DNA from: Phragmites australis
Taxonomy: Eukaryota; Streptophyta; Magnoliopsida; Poales; Poaceae
Length of the DNA: 64,000 nucleotides
Direction: 5' to 3'
Assembly (NCBI RefSeq): GCF_958298935.1
Contig: NC_084938.1
Location: forward strand, 22,859,501 to 22,923,500
Shown: positions 23,062 to 34,139 of the stretch, piece after piece
Layout of the letters: the number at the start of each line of letters is the position of its first letter
How positions within the stretch are numbered: position 1 is the stretch's first letter
Translations under genes and position numbers: made by a program
Notes under the pieces: model-generated
Databases searched by the model: none
Told to the model about the DNA's origin: nothing
The model's input: the letters and a program-made list of their open reading frames with translations, nothing else

Positions 23062-23160
23062 GTGTTTATGATGTTTTTTTATTGATGTTTTTTTATAATC
23101 CACTTTCTTCAGGACACCTCGAGGGAAGACTGCTTAGAACAGAATTTAAAGGACTAATAT
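23024..23160. repeat. Perfect 38-bp inverted repeat with 61-bp loop
   Basis: The left arm (23024-23061) is the LINE sequence around ATATTAGTCC...GTCTTCCC. The right arm (23123-23160) is its exact reverse complement. The loop is T-rich. This looks like a fold-back made when the LINE end was rearranged. Confidence 0.9.
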
Positions 23161-23936
23161 TGCAATAACAAAACTGATCATACATTTCATGATAGCTCTA
23201 AAATATCCCGGTCGCCTGTCAATGTATAAGCAACCGGTCGCAACAATATTAATTTCAAGTTTCTAACTGTTCAAGATGAAGTGATGAACGTACCTGTAGC
23301 TCAGTCATATCTGACCGAAGCAACACCTGTAGGCAAACATGGTACACAAATTTCAGTCAAAAGTATACACAACACTATTACAACTGAACATGATTTAGGA
23401 TGGCTCAATGACTTGTCCGATTCTCCACTCTATATTTTTTTATTCTATAACATCACTCTATATTTTTATTCTATAACATGGACGGATAATAAGTGGGAGT
23501 CGTACATTGACTTTAGCCAGCGGGTCCATGTAGTTGGTTATTATTTAGAAAATAATGTACTCCACTTGGTTATTATGATTAGGACAGTTTATTATTTCGT
23601 AACGGGGATAACCGGATAAGTCAACTTCGACCCCTTCACTCTGTGCTGGGTCCAACTTGTGCCTCACACCTAGTACAAGAATACCAATCAATGGTGTAAT
23701 TTGTACTGCTCATACATTATTAGTAACAGCCGTTTACTTCATATACATTGGACAACCTTGTATGTCTGGATTAGGTGGCCGGAAAAAGTCATACGTAAGC
23801 GTCGTACGATTACACGAATTGCGCACCATCGTCTTCTCGACTCTTCATCAACGGAATATTTAACTGGCCTCTTCTCCGACTGACAGTCACGATCGATAGG
23901 CCGGTGGTGTAGCTTCGATAGCGTCGCGCACCGCCG
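23161..23936. other. Intergenic with a short tandem duplication
   Basis: A 26-28-bp unit (CACTCTATATTTTT...TCTATAACAT) occurs twice in tandem at 23426-23453 and 23454-23479. The frames at 23281-23619 and 23657-23883 match no family I recognise and look like chance. Confidence 0.5.
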
Positions 23937-23941
23937 TCTAT

Positions 23942-24205
23942 CTCCTGTTTGGCAGCTGCTTAATTCTAGAAGCTAGAAATTAAAACAAACATTTGATTTA
24001 TTTATTGGCTTATGGTTTTTCTGATAAACAGTTTTTTAAATGAACACTGATAAGTTTGCTGATGATGATTTTTCTGAAAAGCTGGTATACTGAGAAGCTA
24101 AAAATTAAGTATATAAGCTAACCGCTTTTCTCGGAAGTCATAAGTAGCTTTTCAGATAAACAGTTTTTCAAAAAAACCCATAAATTTTAGCTGAACTAAA
24201 CAGAG
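23942..24205. mobile_element. MITE, 264 bp, with TCTAT duplication
   Basis: The ends CTCCTGTTTGG and (inverted) CTCTGTTTAG are flanked by TCTAT at 23937-23941 and 24206-24210. The interior has AGAAGCT/AGCTTTTC motifs like the Harbinger-type MITEs elsewhere in the window. The inner 3 bp of the duplication may be the true TSD. Confidence 0.65.
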
Positions 24206-25006
24206 TCTATGTTGGGCCGTGAAAAGCTAGGTTGTGCTTGTTCGACGCTCAATCGCAATAGTGCTTGATATGGGCACATGGCCTTTGCGGGGCTACTCCG
24301 ACTCAAATATATATATATATAATTTGCAAAATTACATGTCTATTTTTAAAATAGCAAAAATAGGCTACTGTCGCTCGTCGGATGAGCGACCCCATTCAAT
24401 AGGTGATACCTTGATGTGGTAGACCAACGTGGCAAACCGCTATGCTAGCGCAGAAGGTGTTGAGTGACACATTGATGTCGCCCAATCAGATAGCATTAGC
24501 AAGATGTTACCCGTTGAATTTAGGGTTTTTAGGTGACAATCGTTTAGTTTTTTGAAGCATCATTCGTGCGCTGCCATTCATTGTCGTCGAAGTATTGTAA
24601 AATCCATTGTCATTCGATGTTTTTGAGATATTTGTGATATTCAAAATTTACGGAAAAGTAAGCTTGAACACATTGATTTTAATGGAAGTTGCGACATACA
24701 CGATGGCATGTATGGTACATGATCATTCTAACATATCCATGTACCACCTTTAAACCTAACATCCCTTAGATAATGATTATAATATCAAGTCTACTGAGTG
24801 CAACATATGTACTTTCCTTTGCTCACCGCTTTCAGTCTTGCCCCATGCACCCAACATGCCCTCTAGTGTCTTCTCTCCCTCTCCACCTCACAGGCCTCCT
24901 CCATAATGCGGTTACGTTCATCCCTTATCTTCTGATGCTCCTCCTGAATGCGTTTGTGCTTAGCCTCCCTGCTCTCATCATGGAAGTGTTTCCAAGCGAC
25001 CTAGTG

Positions 25007-25370
25007 CTAAGTGTGTAGGAGGAACACATTAGTTTGTGACTCCTTAGTATCCAGCCATTGTTTGAAGTCACATTGTGGTGATGAAGACTGCAACGGAGAC
25101 CAAAATATTAAGTGGTAAATTTCAGTTGGAGTTAGAGTAGCTTGTATATTTACCTCGTGGTGGTATCCAACATGGGTGCTTCTCTGGGGTGGATCATAGT
25201 TATAGTTGTGCCACATGAAGAACCTCCTGCCATATGTGTTGGAGAATTCAATGAACTTCATCACCCTACAAAGGTCTCTACACTAGCACATGGGCACTTC
25301 GACACCATCAGGCATAACATCCGACAAGTATTTCTTGGGAAAATGATCGAACACTATTTTTGTTGGAGTT
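25007..25370 (-). pseudogene. GRF-type zinc-finger-like ORF of MULE1
   Basis: The minus strand reads FDHFPKKYLSDVMPDGVEVP, then MC-stop-C, KFIEFSNTYGRRFFMWHNY and CDFKQWLD. The order CxC...GRRFF.C...C.F.QW.D is that of a GRF zinc finger as found in plant transposon ORFs. One expected Cys is now a stop-adjacent remnant and another is Trp (FFMW). Downstream an Arg/Glu-rich stretch (HQKIRDERNRIMEEA) suggests a coiled coil. Function in transposition is unknown to me. Confidence 0.55.
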
Positions 25371-25524
25371 GAGGAGGTTGAGGCTCGTGGGTTGGTTCTA
25401 TATGTGGCCAATATATCTTCCATTTATATGGTAGTTTCGTGCTGGTTTATGAACTACATCCATAGAAAATGAACCCGGGAAAGCAATTGATTCTGTTGTA
25501 AGGAGTGGTTTTATCAACTAAAAA

Positions 25525-25618
25525 GGCTACTTCTGAAAAGCCTACATCTGAAAAGTCTACTTCTGAAAAAGCCTACTTCTTAAAAGGCTAGGTGTGAAAA
25601 GGCTATGTCCGAAAAGGC
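25525..25618. repeat. 15-16-bp tandem repeat, about 6 copies
   Basis: Units follow the pattern GGCTACTTCTGAAAA with substitutions. They lie between the GRF-like frame and the nested CACTA element inside MULE1. Confidence 0.75.
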
Positions 25619-25694
25619 CACCTCCACCATCCATCACCGTGGAAGAAGCCCAGCAGCACGCAACCTACAAATAAAATACATTTAGTGAAGCATT

Positions 25695-26387
25695 CACTAC
25701 TATAGAACCATCAATCATTGCCGGTTCCAAACCCCTCATCACTACCGATTTTGGAACTGGCGGTGAAAGTCGAACGACTATGTCGGATCCCAAGCTGACA
25801 ATGTTGCCCCTTCTAAAACACAAAAAAGGAAATATGCTGGCTCAATTTCGAGCTGGCTCAGCTACCACCACCGATGCCAGGGACTCCACTGTCGCTGCTC
25901 CCCTTCCTCACGCCTCCCCTCACTTTTCCCCGCATCGTCCCCGGTAGGTGGAGCCAAAGAAGAAGCTGGTGCAGCGCATGGGCACCGGCATCCTCGAGTA
26001 CCTCGCGGCCGTCTTGCAACATCGGTCCACCACGAAGCGGTAGGGGAGCCCGCTCAAGTCCCTCGCCTCCGCACCTGCCACCATCACCGTCACCTTCGAC
26101 TGCTCCTACCTACTCAAGCTCTTTGTCCGCTTCACCATCCTCAGCTCTTCGCATACGTGCTGCACCGCTGCCACTCCTTCTCACCTCCTCCTCTCACTCC
26201 TCCGCAGTAGCAGGCCTCGATCCGTGTGCAGTATGCCACGCTCCTGTTGCCTCCGCGGATAGTGTCCTGGAGCTAGCGCGAGTGCGTGGTTATCACGGAA
26301 GCCGAGATGATGGAGGTAGATGTGCGCTAGGCGGAGCTGGTGGGGATCGGGATCGGGATCTGGAGGGGCAATGTGTGGAGGCCGGTT

Positions 26388-26459
<72 letters not shown>

Positions 26460-26522
26460 GAGGACCGAGAGGGGCTTGGACTTAGAAAAATTAGGGATGG
26501 GGTGTGGCCGGAGTGAAAGAGA

Positions 26523-26565
<43 letters not shown>

Positions 26566-26789
26566 TCGAGCTGGACGCGACGAAACGAACCAAAACTAGA
26601 GTCCATTGAAATTTGGGTCTGGTCCAACCTTTGCTGCCGGTTCGTATTAATAATCGGCAGTGATACTATCACTGATAGTTTTTGATATGAGCCAGTAGTG
26701 ATAAGTTATTATCACTGCCGATTTTTTTCTAGGCGATAGTGATACAGTTATCACTGCTGGTGTCATATAAGGCCTATTCTGTAGTAATG
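25695..26789. mobile_element. Non-autonomous CACTA element nested in MULE1
   Basis: Starts CACTACTATAGAAC and ends, read inverted, CATTACTACAGAATAGG. A 3-bp duplication ATT flanks both ends (25692-25694 and 26790-26792), as expected for CACTA. Both ends have short sub-terminal repeats around TGCCG(A/G)TT and GGCAGTGATA. The interior is GC-rich without a transposase, then a TA/GA microsatellite. Confidence 0.8.
26391..26566. repeat. (TA)n-(GA)n compound microsatellite
   Basis: A 35-bp TA run at 26391-26425 passes directly into GA repeats to about 26457; a second GA-rich block lies at about 26523-26566. The Ser/Leu and Arg/Glu frames over it are low-complexity artefacts. Confidence 0.9.
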
Positions 26790-27249
26790 ATTGCGAGAAC
26801 AAGACATAGACAATATTACATTGAATGATAGAAACATCAGGATCCACCAAGCACCAATCCTCATAAGCTCACCCGGCATACGGGGTCATAGTATTGGGAG
26901 CTCCTCAGCCTACATAACGGTGAGGTATGAATGGTGCCTCACATCAAGCTGAGGATTAAGTAGCTTCAGGTGCGCCATACCTACAAGTTTACAAGTTATT
27001 TACACTTTGTTAAGCAAAATAAATACAAAGTAACAAGTAAGAGTGCAACATATGGCATGAGAAATTAAATGATTCAATGCTTACACGAATATGTTAACGT
27101 AGTCCCATACATATACTCCACATGATACAACATACTCACCGAAAATAACAATCATAACTTAGCATATTACAACCTCAAACATAATAACAGTCTCACTACT
27201 ACAATAGCAAAATACAATGTTACAAACACGAATATTCATCACATCATGA

Positions 27250-29560
27250 ATTACAACATGAATGGAACTCAATGAGTCATCGAAGCTGATGATCGATGAG
27301 CACATGGACATCTCCCATCTGTAGCTGAGCCAAAAGGACCTGATTCAGCGGGATTGGCACATGGCACACCAACGGTGCATTTCTTGTAAGTGTGCCCTAT
27401 TTTATTGCACTTATTGCACCATTTCACGTGATGACTTACTTCTGCTTCATCCATGTCATTATGGATTCTCATCATTTTGTGACGTCCCTTCTTCTGCTTC
27501 ATCTTCTCGGGATCAAGAATGAACACACAATCCGATCTAGGATCCTTCGTGAAAGAACCATAATTCTCGAAACCATATACTTCATGACTCTAGGTGTTGA
27601 AGAGAGCTTCCTTATTTAATCCAAGATGTACATTTGATTCATCGTACCCGTCACAGCACGTGCAGTAATCACTTGTGAGCATGTCATGTAGGAGCTACAA
27701 ATGCACCTATTATCGAGGTTGGTGCACTCTTGGATAACTCTCTCACATTTGCCCTCCTCATTTTTTCCTTGAAAATAACTTCATATATGTGTTGTGCAGT
27801 TCTCATGGTCTTCACTCGGTGCATCTTTGCCTTCTCCATCTTGTCTTCCTTGTGCTTAGTGATTTTTGTCCCATAAATCAGACAAACATCATTTAGCACT
27901 GGCTAAGCTAATGCATAACTGTCTCTGAAATACTTGCATGTTTCTTGAAATATCAACTCTACAATCCCGACTAGCTTTACGCCTCTCACATCTTTCATCA
28001 CCTAGTTATACACATCTGTTAAATTTGTAGTAATAATGTCGTATGTAGCCTTATTTGTGTTGTAGAGCAGAGCCCACTTTTTCTTCAGCTCATTCTCAAT
28101 CCACTCACTAAATAACCTGGTAGGTGACCCGATCCTCTGTGGTATGCCAATTGCATTGTCCGTTGGAGGGACTCAAGAGCTACTGATTCGTCCTCCAGTA
28201 CCCTCATCGGCCTCTGTGCAAGATCATGTATTTGCTTCTTCATCAACTCATCTAGTGACTTCCACAACACATCAAGCTTCCATTGCTGGTTCTGACTGCA
28301 TGTTCATGAGGCTCTTGTTGTTGAATTGTTAGAAGAAATTTGCACCCAAATGCTACATACACCACCTACTCTGTAGATCTGGCCACATATGACTCATCAT
28401 GCCATCATCTGTACTGTTCTCTAGATCCTGAATAACCTTGAGCATCTCTGGACCCACAATTATCATCTTCACATGGTACATGAACCAATACCAATTGCTG
28501 GTATTCTCACTCTCCACAAATGCAAAGTCCAATTATAGCACTTGGTTCTTCCCATCAACCCTTCTAGTAGTCAGAATCTGACCGTTGTATATGCTGGAAA
28601 GGAAAGTGTCATCGATGCAGAGGATGGGATGATAATGCTTAAAAGCTTTGATACATGGTCCTAAGGGAAAAAAGCTTCACTTCAAGACACACTTACCAGG
28701 TTCTGACATGAATGGGTACGTATCGAAGTCGTAATACATCCCTAGGTTCCTTTAAGCAATGGTTTGCAGTAAGCATAGAAGATTGTCGTATGATGCTTTG
28801 TAGGTCCCGAATCTCATCTCAATCGCCTTCCTCTTCACGCTCCATGTCTTGTTGTAGCTGATAGTGCACTTGCATTCCTCAATTGCTCTGATATATGGAC
28901 CCTGGTTTGTAGTTTAGGTTTTTCACAATGTTGGTGTACATCATATTGGCAACAAAGGATTGTGTTATGTTTCTGTGGTTGGGTTCAAGTTTGTCTATTG
29001 TGCAAATGTGGTCCACCACAATCGACACCCCCAATATTTAACCCACTTCCCCTTGAAGCCGCGCACCCGCCACGGGCAACCCTCCTTCACGTACTTCACA
29101 TCATATTCCCTCTTGCTTTACTTCACAATATAAAACTGTCGTCGAAGCTATGTTGCCCATTGAATCATAGCATCCTTCATAGCCTGACAGATAGGGTAGC
29201 TAGCCCCCTCGGCCACCTCATTCTGCATATACTCACACAGGACACCTGATTCCCCTCATTCATCATAAAGTTGTTAAAGTTCGAATTGCTCTAACATGTA
29301 GGAATAGGAGCATAGTTCTCATCATCTGACATGTCATACTCAGGAGCTTCGTCGGCCTCAAGATCATCCCGTCCATATGTTCAATTAGAGAATGTATTCG
29401 TTCCCTCTCGTTTGCCTCACTGGTGGGTTCAATCGAGTCAGCTGATGACTGTTCAGCATCCAGTTCGCCATCCTCATTAACCTCCTCCTCATCACACTCT
29501 TCCTAATCACCCTCCTCCTCATCCGCATACCCCCACCCTACATCTCCCCAATTCTCTCCT
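27250..29560 (-). pseudogene. MULE1 MuDR-type transposase remains
   Basis: In minus-strand order: an acidic stretch; then NMMYTNIVKNLNYKPGSIYQ and TWSVKRKAIEMRFGTYKASY; then the catalytic region CIDDTFLSSIYNGQILTT and DFAFVESENTSNWYWFMYHV; then WIENELKKKWALLYNTNKAT; and a CCHC zinc knuckle (CNKCNKIGHTYKKC, about 27400-27440). This is the order of plant Mutator transposases. Several stops and frameshifts (for example VL-stop-LDFAF) prevent translation. The first catalytic Asp (CID) is kept. Confidence 0.8.
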
Positions 29561-30230
29561 TATTCTTTTATTGCATAAGCAACATAGCACACCATCTCTC
29601 CTACGATAGCCCATAATGCTAATGGTCATCTCTTGAACCTCGGGGTCTATTTTGAAACACCACATCAATCAGTCATGCAAATGCCCAACACTCTTCAGTA
29701 TAGGTCTAAAAATACCCTTGTTCATTGACTCAAAGACTGACAGTACTACCCCTGTCGTACCATAAAACATTTCACTGTCCCATGAAAAATCCTAACTACC
29801 ACTTATCCGACATACTTGCCAACCATCGATATAAAACCCTACCATTTTTTCGACAGAATGAAAGAAAACATATGTAAATTGACATCTACAATATTTCAAC
29901 ATTTATTAAAAATATGCTCCAACATTTACTCTACATTGCCAAAAAAATCCCTAGATCGCTACATCTAAAACCTCTAAATCCTACACCCATGACCTATCCT
30001 ATGTCTAAATACTACATCTAATTTCTAACATAATTCTACAGACTACATCTAATTATTAAACTATATCTAACCCTACTTCTAAACCTAGATCTACATTCTT
30101 ACCTACGTCAAAACCCTATATCTAACATCAAACATATGTCAAAACCTACCACTAGTGCCTATCTTACAGGGTTTGTAAAAATTGATGCAAAAAATTACCT
30201 TTTTTCTCTACCAGGGCTTCGCCTCCTCTT

Positions 30231-30264
30231 CTTCCTCCCTCCCCTCCCCTCCCCTCTCCTCTCA
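30231..30264 (-). repeat. C-rich/G-rich tract with G-quadruplex potential
   Basis: The run CCCTCCCCTCCCCTCCCC on the plus strand gives four or more G-tracts on the minus strand. It lies near the right end of MULE1. Confidence 0.6.
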
Positions 30265-30570
30265 GCGCTCTTTGTGTGGCAATCTCGGCTGGGCAATGAG
30301 CAAATGGAGTAGCTAACGTCAATTGGGTGTGCATGGCGCTTTTTATACCTAAAAGGTCTCGCCTGTTGAACAAGTGACACCTCGACGTGGCCACCAAGTC
30401 ACTGGCTTTATTTTTGAATTGGTTTAACTGTGGGGCCCACAAGGTGTCGCCTGTTGAATGAGCGACACCTTGCTAGCGAACAACTGTAGCCTATTCATAC
30501 CAATTTTCAAATAGGCATGTAATTTTACAAATATTATATACTCATAGGCTAGGGGAGTACTATATATAGG

Positions 30571-31549
30571 CCACATATGCGAGCCTACGGCCTCCGGCCC
30601 ATCCCTTCTCCCCCATCACAATCATTCTTGTGGGCTGTTGTATACTATTTGTTGTGCAAAAAAAAAATTCATCGTTTCTTGGTGGTCCGAGTTCTTTTTT
30701 CCCTAGGTGTGTTCAGTGCTCAAAACATATGTCCACGCTATATGAGGTTATGATTGCAATCATGTTTATATATGTGTTATGAAGCACCTACGTGGGTGTA
30801 TGTGGGCATGAGTTTGGTGTGTGTGTGTGAGTGCATATGTGTATCCAACTTGTACTCTCTCCAAAAAAAACTCCTCTAAATCTTGCTCCACATTGAGCCA
30901 CATCATCTGAAAAATCAAATTCATGAAAGCATGTGGTTTGCTTGATCCCGACCGTCTAAACTGTACTCCTCTCCAATGGAGAGAGACAACCCACCCACGA
31001 AGATCTAAACAAGTGCACAATGCCCATATCCATCCGAGCCCAATGCCATACTTATTTCTTTTAGTTTCTCTAGCTCCCCATTAACTACTGCCAATTGCTC
31101 CGAAGATTTGGATTTGTAGCCTCATCTTCTATAACAGGCATGCAAGCAGGCGAGCATTGTCATTCCCGTTCCACCCCATCGCCTTCCTCATGTGCTGGAA
31201 AACTATAAAATCAGTTCAAGCCCATGGCATGTCGTGCCCTGTTGATCCAGCAACAACCGAGCGCCACCTAAAACCAGCACTGCATCCATTTGCAGGTCTC
31301 TCCCTCCCTCTCTCCACTCTCTTTTTCTTCAGCTTCTTGTTCCGACCTGAGTGCTGGTCACAACATATGTTAATATATAATTTTGTATGACTTCAGTACG
31401 GCTTCTCGTGATTTCCTAGTCCTTGATTGCACTCCAATCATAGAGGTTCCGACCGTAGCCGTACAGACCTGCTCCCAGCCTCCCATCATAGTAGTTGTAG
31501 CCATCGATGTTGTGGTCACCGTGTTGTCTCGACATAGTGTTGTTTCTAT
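30571..31549. other. Intergenic, nothing firmly recognised
   Basis: A minus-strand stretch near 31410-31540 (MSRQHGDHNIDGYNYYDGRL and onward) is open for 60 codons but matches nothing I know. The rest is AT-rich with a TG/CA-rich patch near 30790-30845. Confidence 0.3.
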
Positions 31550-31790
31550 CACTATGTAAAAAAAAGAGTCATTAGTGACGGGTGATAATAGACATTAGTG
31601 ATAAATTATGTACCCGTAATTCTTATCACATCACTAATGATAAGTCATTAGTGACGGATCATAACCGTAAACCATCACTAGTTCAGTCATTAGTGACAGA
31701 TCATAACCGTGACCTGTCACTATTGACTGGACATTTGTGACGGGTTGTAATCTTGACCCGTCACTAATGACTGATGAATATTTTTCGTAT
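31550..31790. mobile_element. CACTA terminus with sub-terminal repeats (one end only)
   Basis: Begins CACTATGTAAAAAAAAGAG. It is followed by at least five direct and inverted copies of CATTAGTGACGG(G/A)T with ATAACCGT spacers, a typical CACTA sub-terminal array. No transposase or opposite end was found nearby; the array passes straight into LINE sequence near 31790-31800, so it is truncated. Confidence 0.7.
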
Positions 31791-31799
31791 TTTTTGGAC

Positions 31800-32690
31800 A
31801 CAAAAAAGTCAAAAGAAAATTTTCACCCGAGCCATCCCATATATGAGGGGTGGATATCTCTTATTATGTGGTGTGTCACTACGATTTCTTACCAGATAAA
31901 GGTAAATTTAGAGCTGAAAGACATGATAACACCCCAGAGAGAGCTACGACAAGGCGATCCACTCTCACCGTACCTCTTCATTATCTGCGCTGAGGGGATA
32001 TCAACTCTGCTGGAGGAGGCAGACCAGGATGGCAGCTTAAAGGGAGTGGAAGTCTGTCGTGGTACACCAAGAATAAACGAGATTTTCTTCGTTGGTGACT
32101 CACTAATTTTCATGAAAGCAAGGGGTCAAGAAGCAAACAATCTGAAGCATATACTAAAGCTATATCAAGATGCATCGGATCAAATGATTAACATGGACAA
32201 GAAAATTGTTATGTTCAGCAAGAACACTTCAAGAAACTGTAAGTGAAGAATTCTGGACAGCCTAAATGTGCAAGCTGAAGTTATGAATGGCCAATACCTG
32301 GGGCTCCTAGTTTAAATAGGCCAATCGAGATCAAAGGCTTTTGAATACATAAACCAAAAGACATGGGTGTACATACAAGCCTTGAAAGAAAGACTACTAT
32401 CTAAGGCAAGCAAAGAAATAATTGTAAAAGGGGTGGCACATGCTATACCGACATATGCAATGTCGTGTTTTGATATGACAAAAAGCTTATGTGAAAATAT
32501 TAGTTCAATCATTGGACGTTATTGGTGGAGCCAACATGATGAGGACAAAAAAATACATTGCGTAGGTTGGGGGGAAATGACAAGATCAAAGAAGAATGGG
32601 CCCCCGGCTTTAGAGAGTTGCATACCTTTAACCAAGCCATGTTGTCAAGGCAAGCATAAAGGTTAGTGGTATTTGAACACTCAGACTTAT
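31800..32690 (+). pseudogene. L1-type LINE reverse transcriptase fragment (LINE2)
   Basis: Open to 32246, the frame reads WISLIMWCVTTISYQIKVN, RELRQGDPLSPYLFIICAEG and NEIFFVGDSLIF. The last should be F-A-D-D-S in an active enzyme; here one catalytic Asp is Gly. A second segment (32367-32640) reads KERLLSKASKEIIVKGVAHA and RYWWSQHDEDKKIHCVGW. Stops (NC-K-stop) and a frameshift after KKNGPP disable it. The 5' end is lost at the CACTA junction. Confidence 0.85.
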
Positions 32691-32796
32691 ATGTTGGTTA
32701 ATCTCAAGCTAGCCAAATAAAGTGTGACTAACATTCCACAACCTCATGCATGGGCTACACTTGGGCCTAATTCTTTCTTGGGCTAGATGTCACGTA

Positions 32797-32811
32797 CCCC
32801 CCCCCCCCCCC
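32797..32811. repeat. C15 homopolymer
   Basis: Fifteen C in the short stretch (32690-32870) between two LINE fragments. The exact count may reflect sequencing uncertainty. Confidence 0.8.
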
Positions 32812-32869
32812 TCTCAAAGAACCCGAAGTCTTGGGCCGTGTGATAGACATGTTAGCCATTATAATAGCT

Positions 32870-34137
32870 CAGGCAAAAGAGGATCGACAAATAATAGGAG
32901 TTGTACTGCACCTTGTAGATAGTTGTTTATCCATTTTACAATATACCGATGATACACTTATCTTTATGGACCATAACATTGAGTAGGCAAAAAATATGAA
33001 CTCGTGCTTTGTTCGTTTGTGCAACTATCTGGGTTCAAGATCAATTTTCATAAAAATGAATTGTTCTACTATGGTCAGGCAAAGGAGTGTGAAGAACAAT
33101 ACTAACAATTGTTTGGATGTCAAATAGGTAACTCCTTTCAAATGTCTAGGTATTCCAATGCATCACAGTAAGTTATGTAACAAGGATTGGAAGATAATTG
33201 AGGAGTGTTTCGATAAGAAGTTGAGTAGCTGGAAGGAAAACCATTTGTTGATTGGGGTAGATTGGTTCTTATAAACTCAGTAATACCAGTCTAGCAATGC
33301 TTATGCTCTTTTTTTTTTAGGTCCATAGAGGTATCCTAAAAAAAATGGTGTACTATAGGTCAATGTTTTTTTAGCAAAGTGACGGCCATAAAAAGAAAAG
33401 GTTGTCAAGTGGAATATTCTATGCCAACCCAAAGAACAAGGGGTTTGGGAATTCAAAATATTGACTTACAGAACCAATGTCTACTTAGTAAAAGGTTATT
33501 TAAATTAATAAATTAAGATGGTCTATTATAGGACTTGATTAGAAACAAATATTTAAAGAATCTAACGATAGCTAAGGTGGAGATGAAACCATGTGACTCA
33601 CAATTTTGATTAGGCCTGATGAAGGACAAAGACTAATTCCTAAATCTGGGAAACTTTCATCTTAATGATGGAAAACAAATTTGATTTTGGGAAGATAAGT
33701 GGTTGGACAACTCTACCATCAAAGAACAATATCCTTCTCTTTATAACATTGTTTGTAGTCAAAACACATTGGTAGCAACAATATTAAATAGTATTCCACT
33801 AAATGTTTCCTTATCTTATATCTTGCATGGTGCATGTACAACTAAATAGTAGCAAAGATGTGTTTAGATGGAATCTACATCAGAATGGCCAATTTTTTGT
33901 CCAATCAATGTATAAAACCCTTATAAACAATGGTAACCTAAATGTGAATAAGGTGCTTTGGAAGTTGAAACTACCTTTAAAGATCAAGATTTTTATGTGG
34001 TACCTAGAAAAAAGTGTAATCCTAACAAAAGATAACCTAGCTAGATGAAATTGGAATGATAATAAGAAATGTTGTTTTTGTAGCAGCAATGATATTATCT
34101 ATCATTTATTTTTTGATATTTTTGGTCCCATATTTTT
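32870..34137 (+). pseudogene. L1-type LINE, RT end and zf-RVT domain (LINE3, 5' part)
   Basis: Reads LVDSCLSILQYTDDTLIF (the YADD motif is YTDD at 32943-32954), PFKCLGIPMHHSKLCNKDWK and LSSWKEN. Much later comes KIKIFMWYLEKSVILTKDNLAR, then NDNKKCCFCSSNDIIYHLFF, which is the zf-RVT zinc-binding domain at the LINE C-terminus. Many stops and shifts. It is closely related to the 19700-23061 LINE (both have MDHNIE-stop-AKNMN/K). Interrupted by an LTR, it resumes near 36740. Confidence 0.82.
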
Positions 34138-34139
34138 AT

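Larger units (their letters stand above)
24290..30570 (-). mobile_element. Mutator-like element MULE1 (decayed, autonomous type)
   Basis: Inverted ends match: the left end has AATTTGCAAAATTACATG and ATAGGCTACTGTCGC; the inverted right end has ATTTGTAAAATTACATGCC and ATAGGCTACAGTTG. Both also carry paired GAGCGAC or AGGCGACACC motifs. Inside on the minus strand are transposase remains (27250-29560) and a GRF-like frame (25007-25370). A CACTA element is nested at 25695-26789. I could not read a 9-bp TSD. Confidence 0.75.

Noticed and set aside
25874..26461. 195-codon plus-strand Pro/Ser-rich frame ending in Tyr-Ile and Arg-Glu repeats
   Set aside because: It runs through the (TA)n-(GA)n microsatellite inside the non-autonomous CACTA. 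A partial resemblance to a histone-like stretch (ILEYLAAVL) was too short to support.
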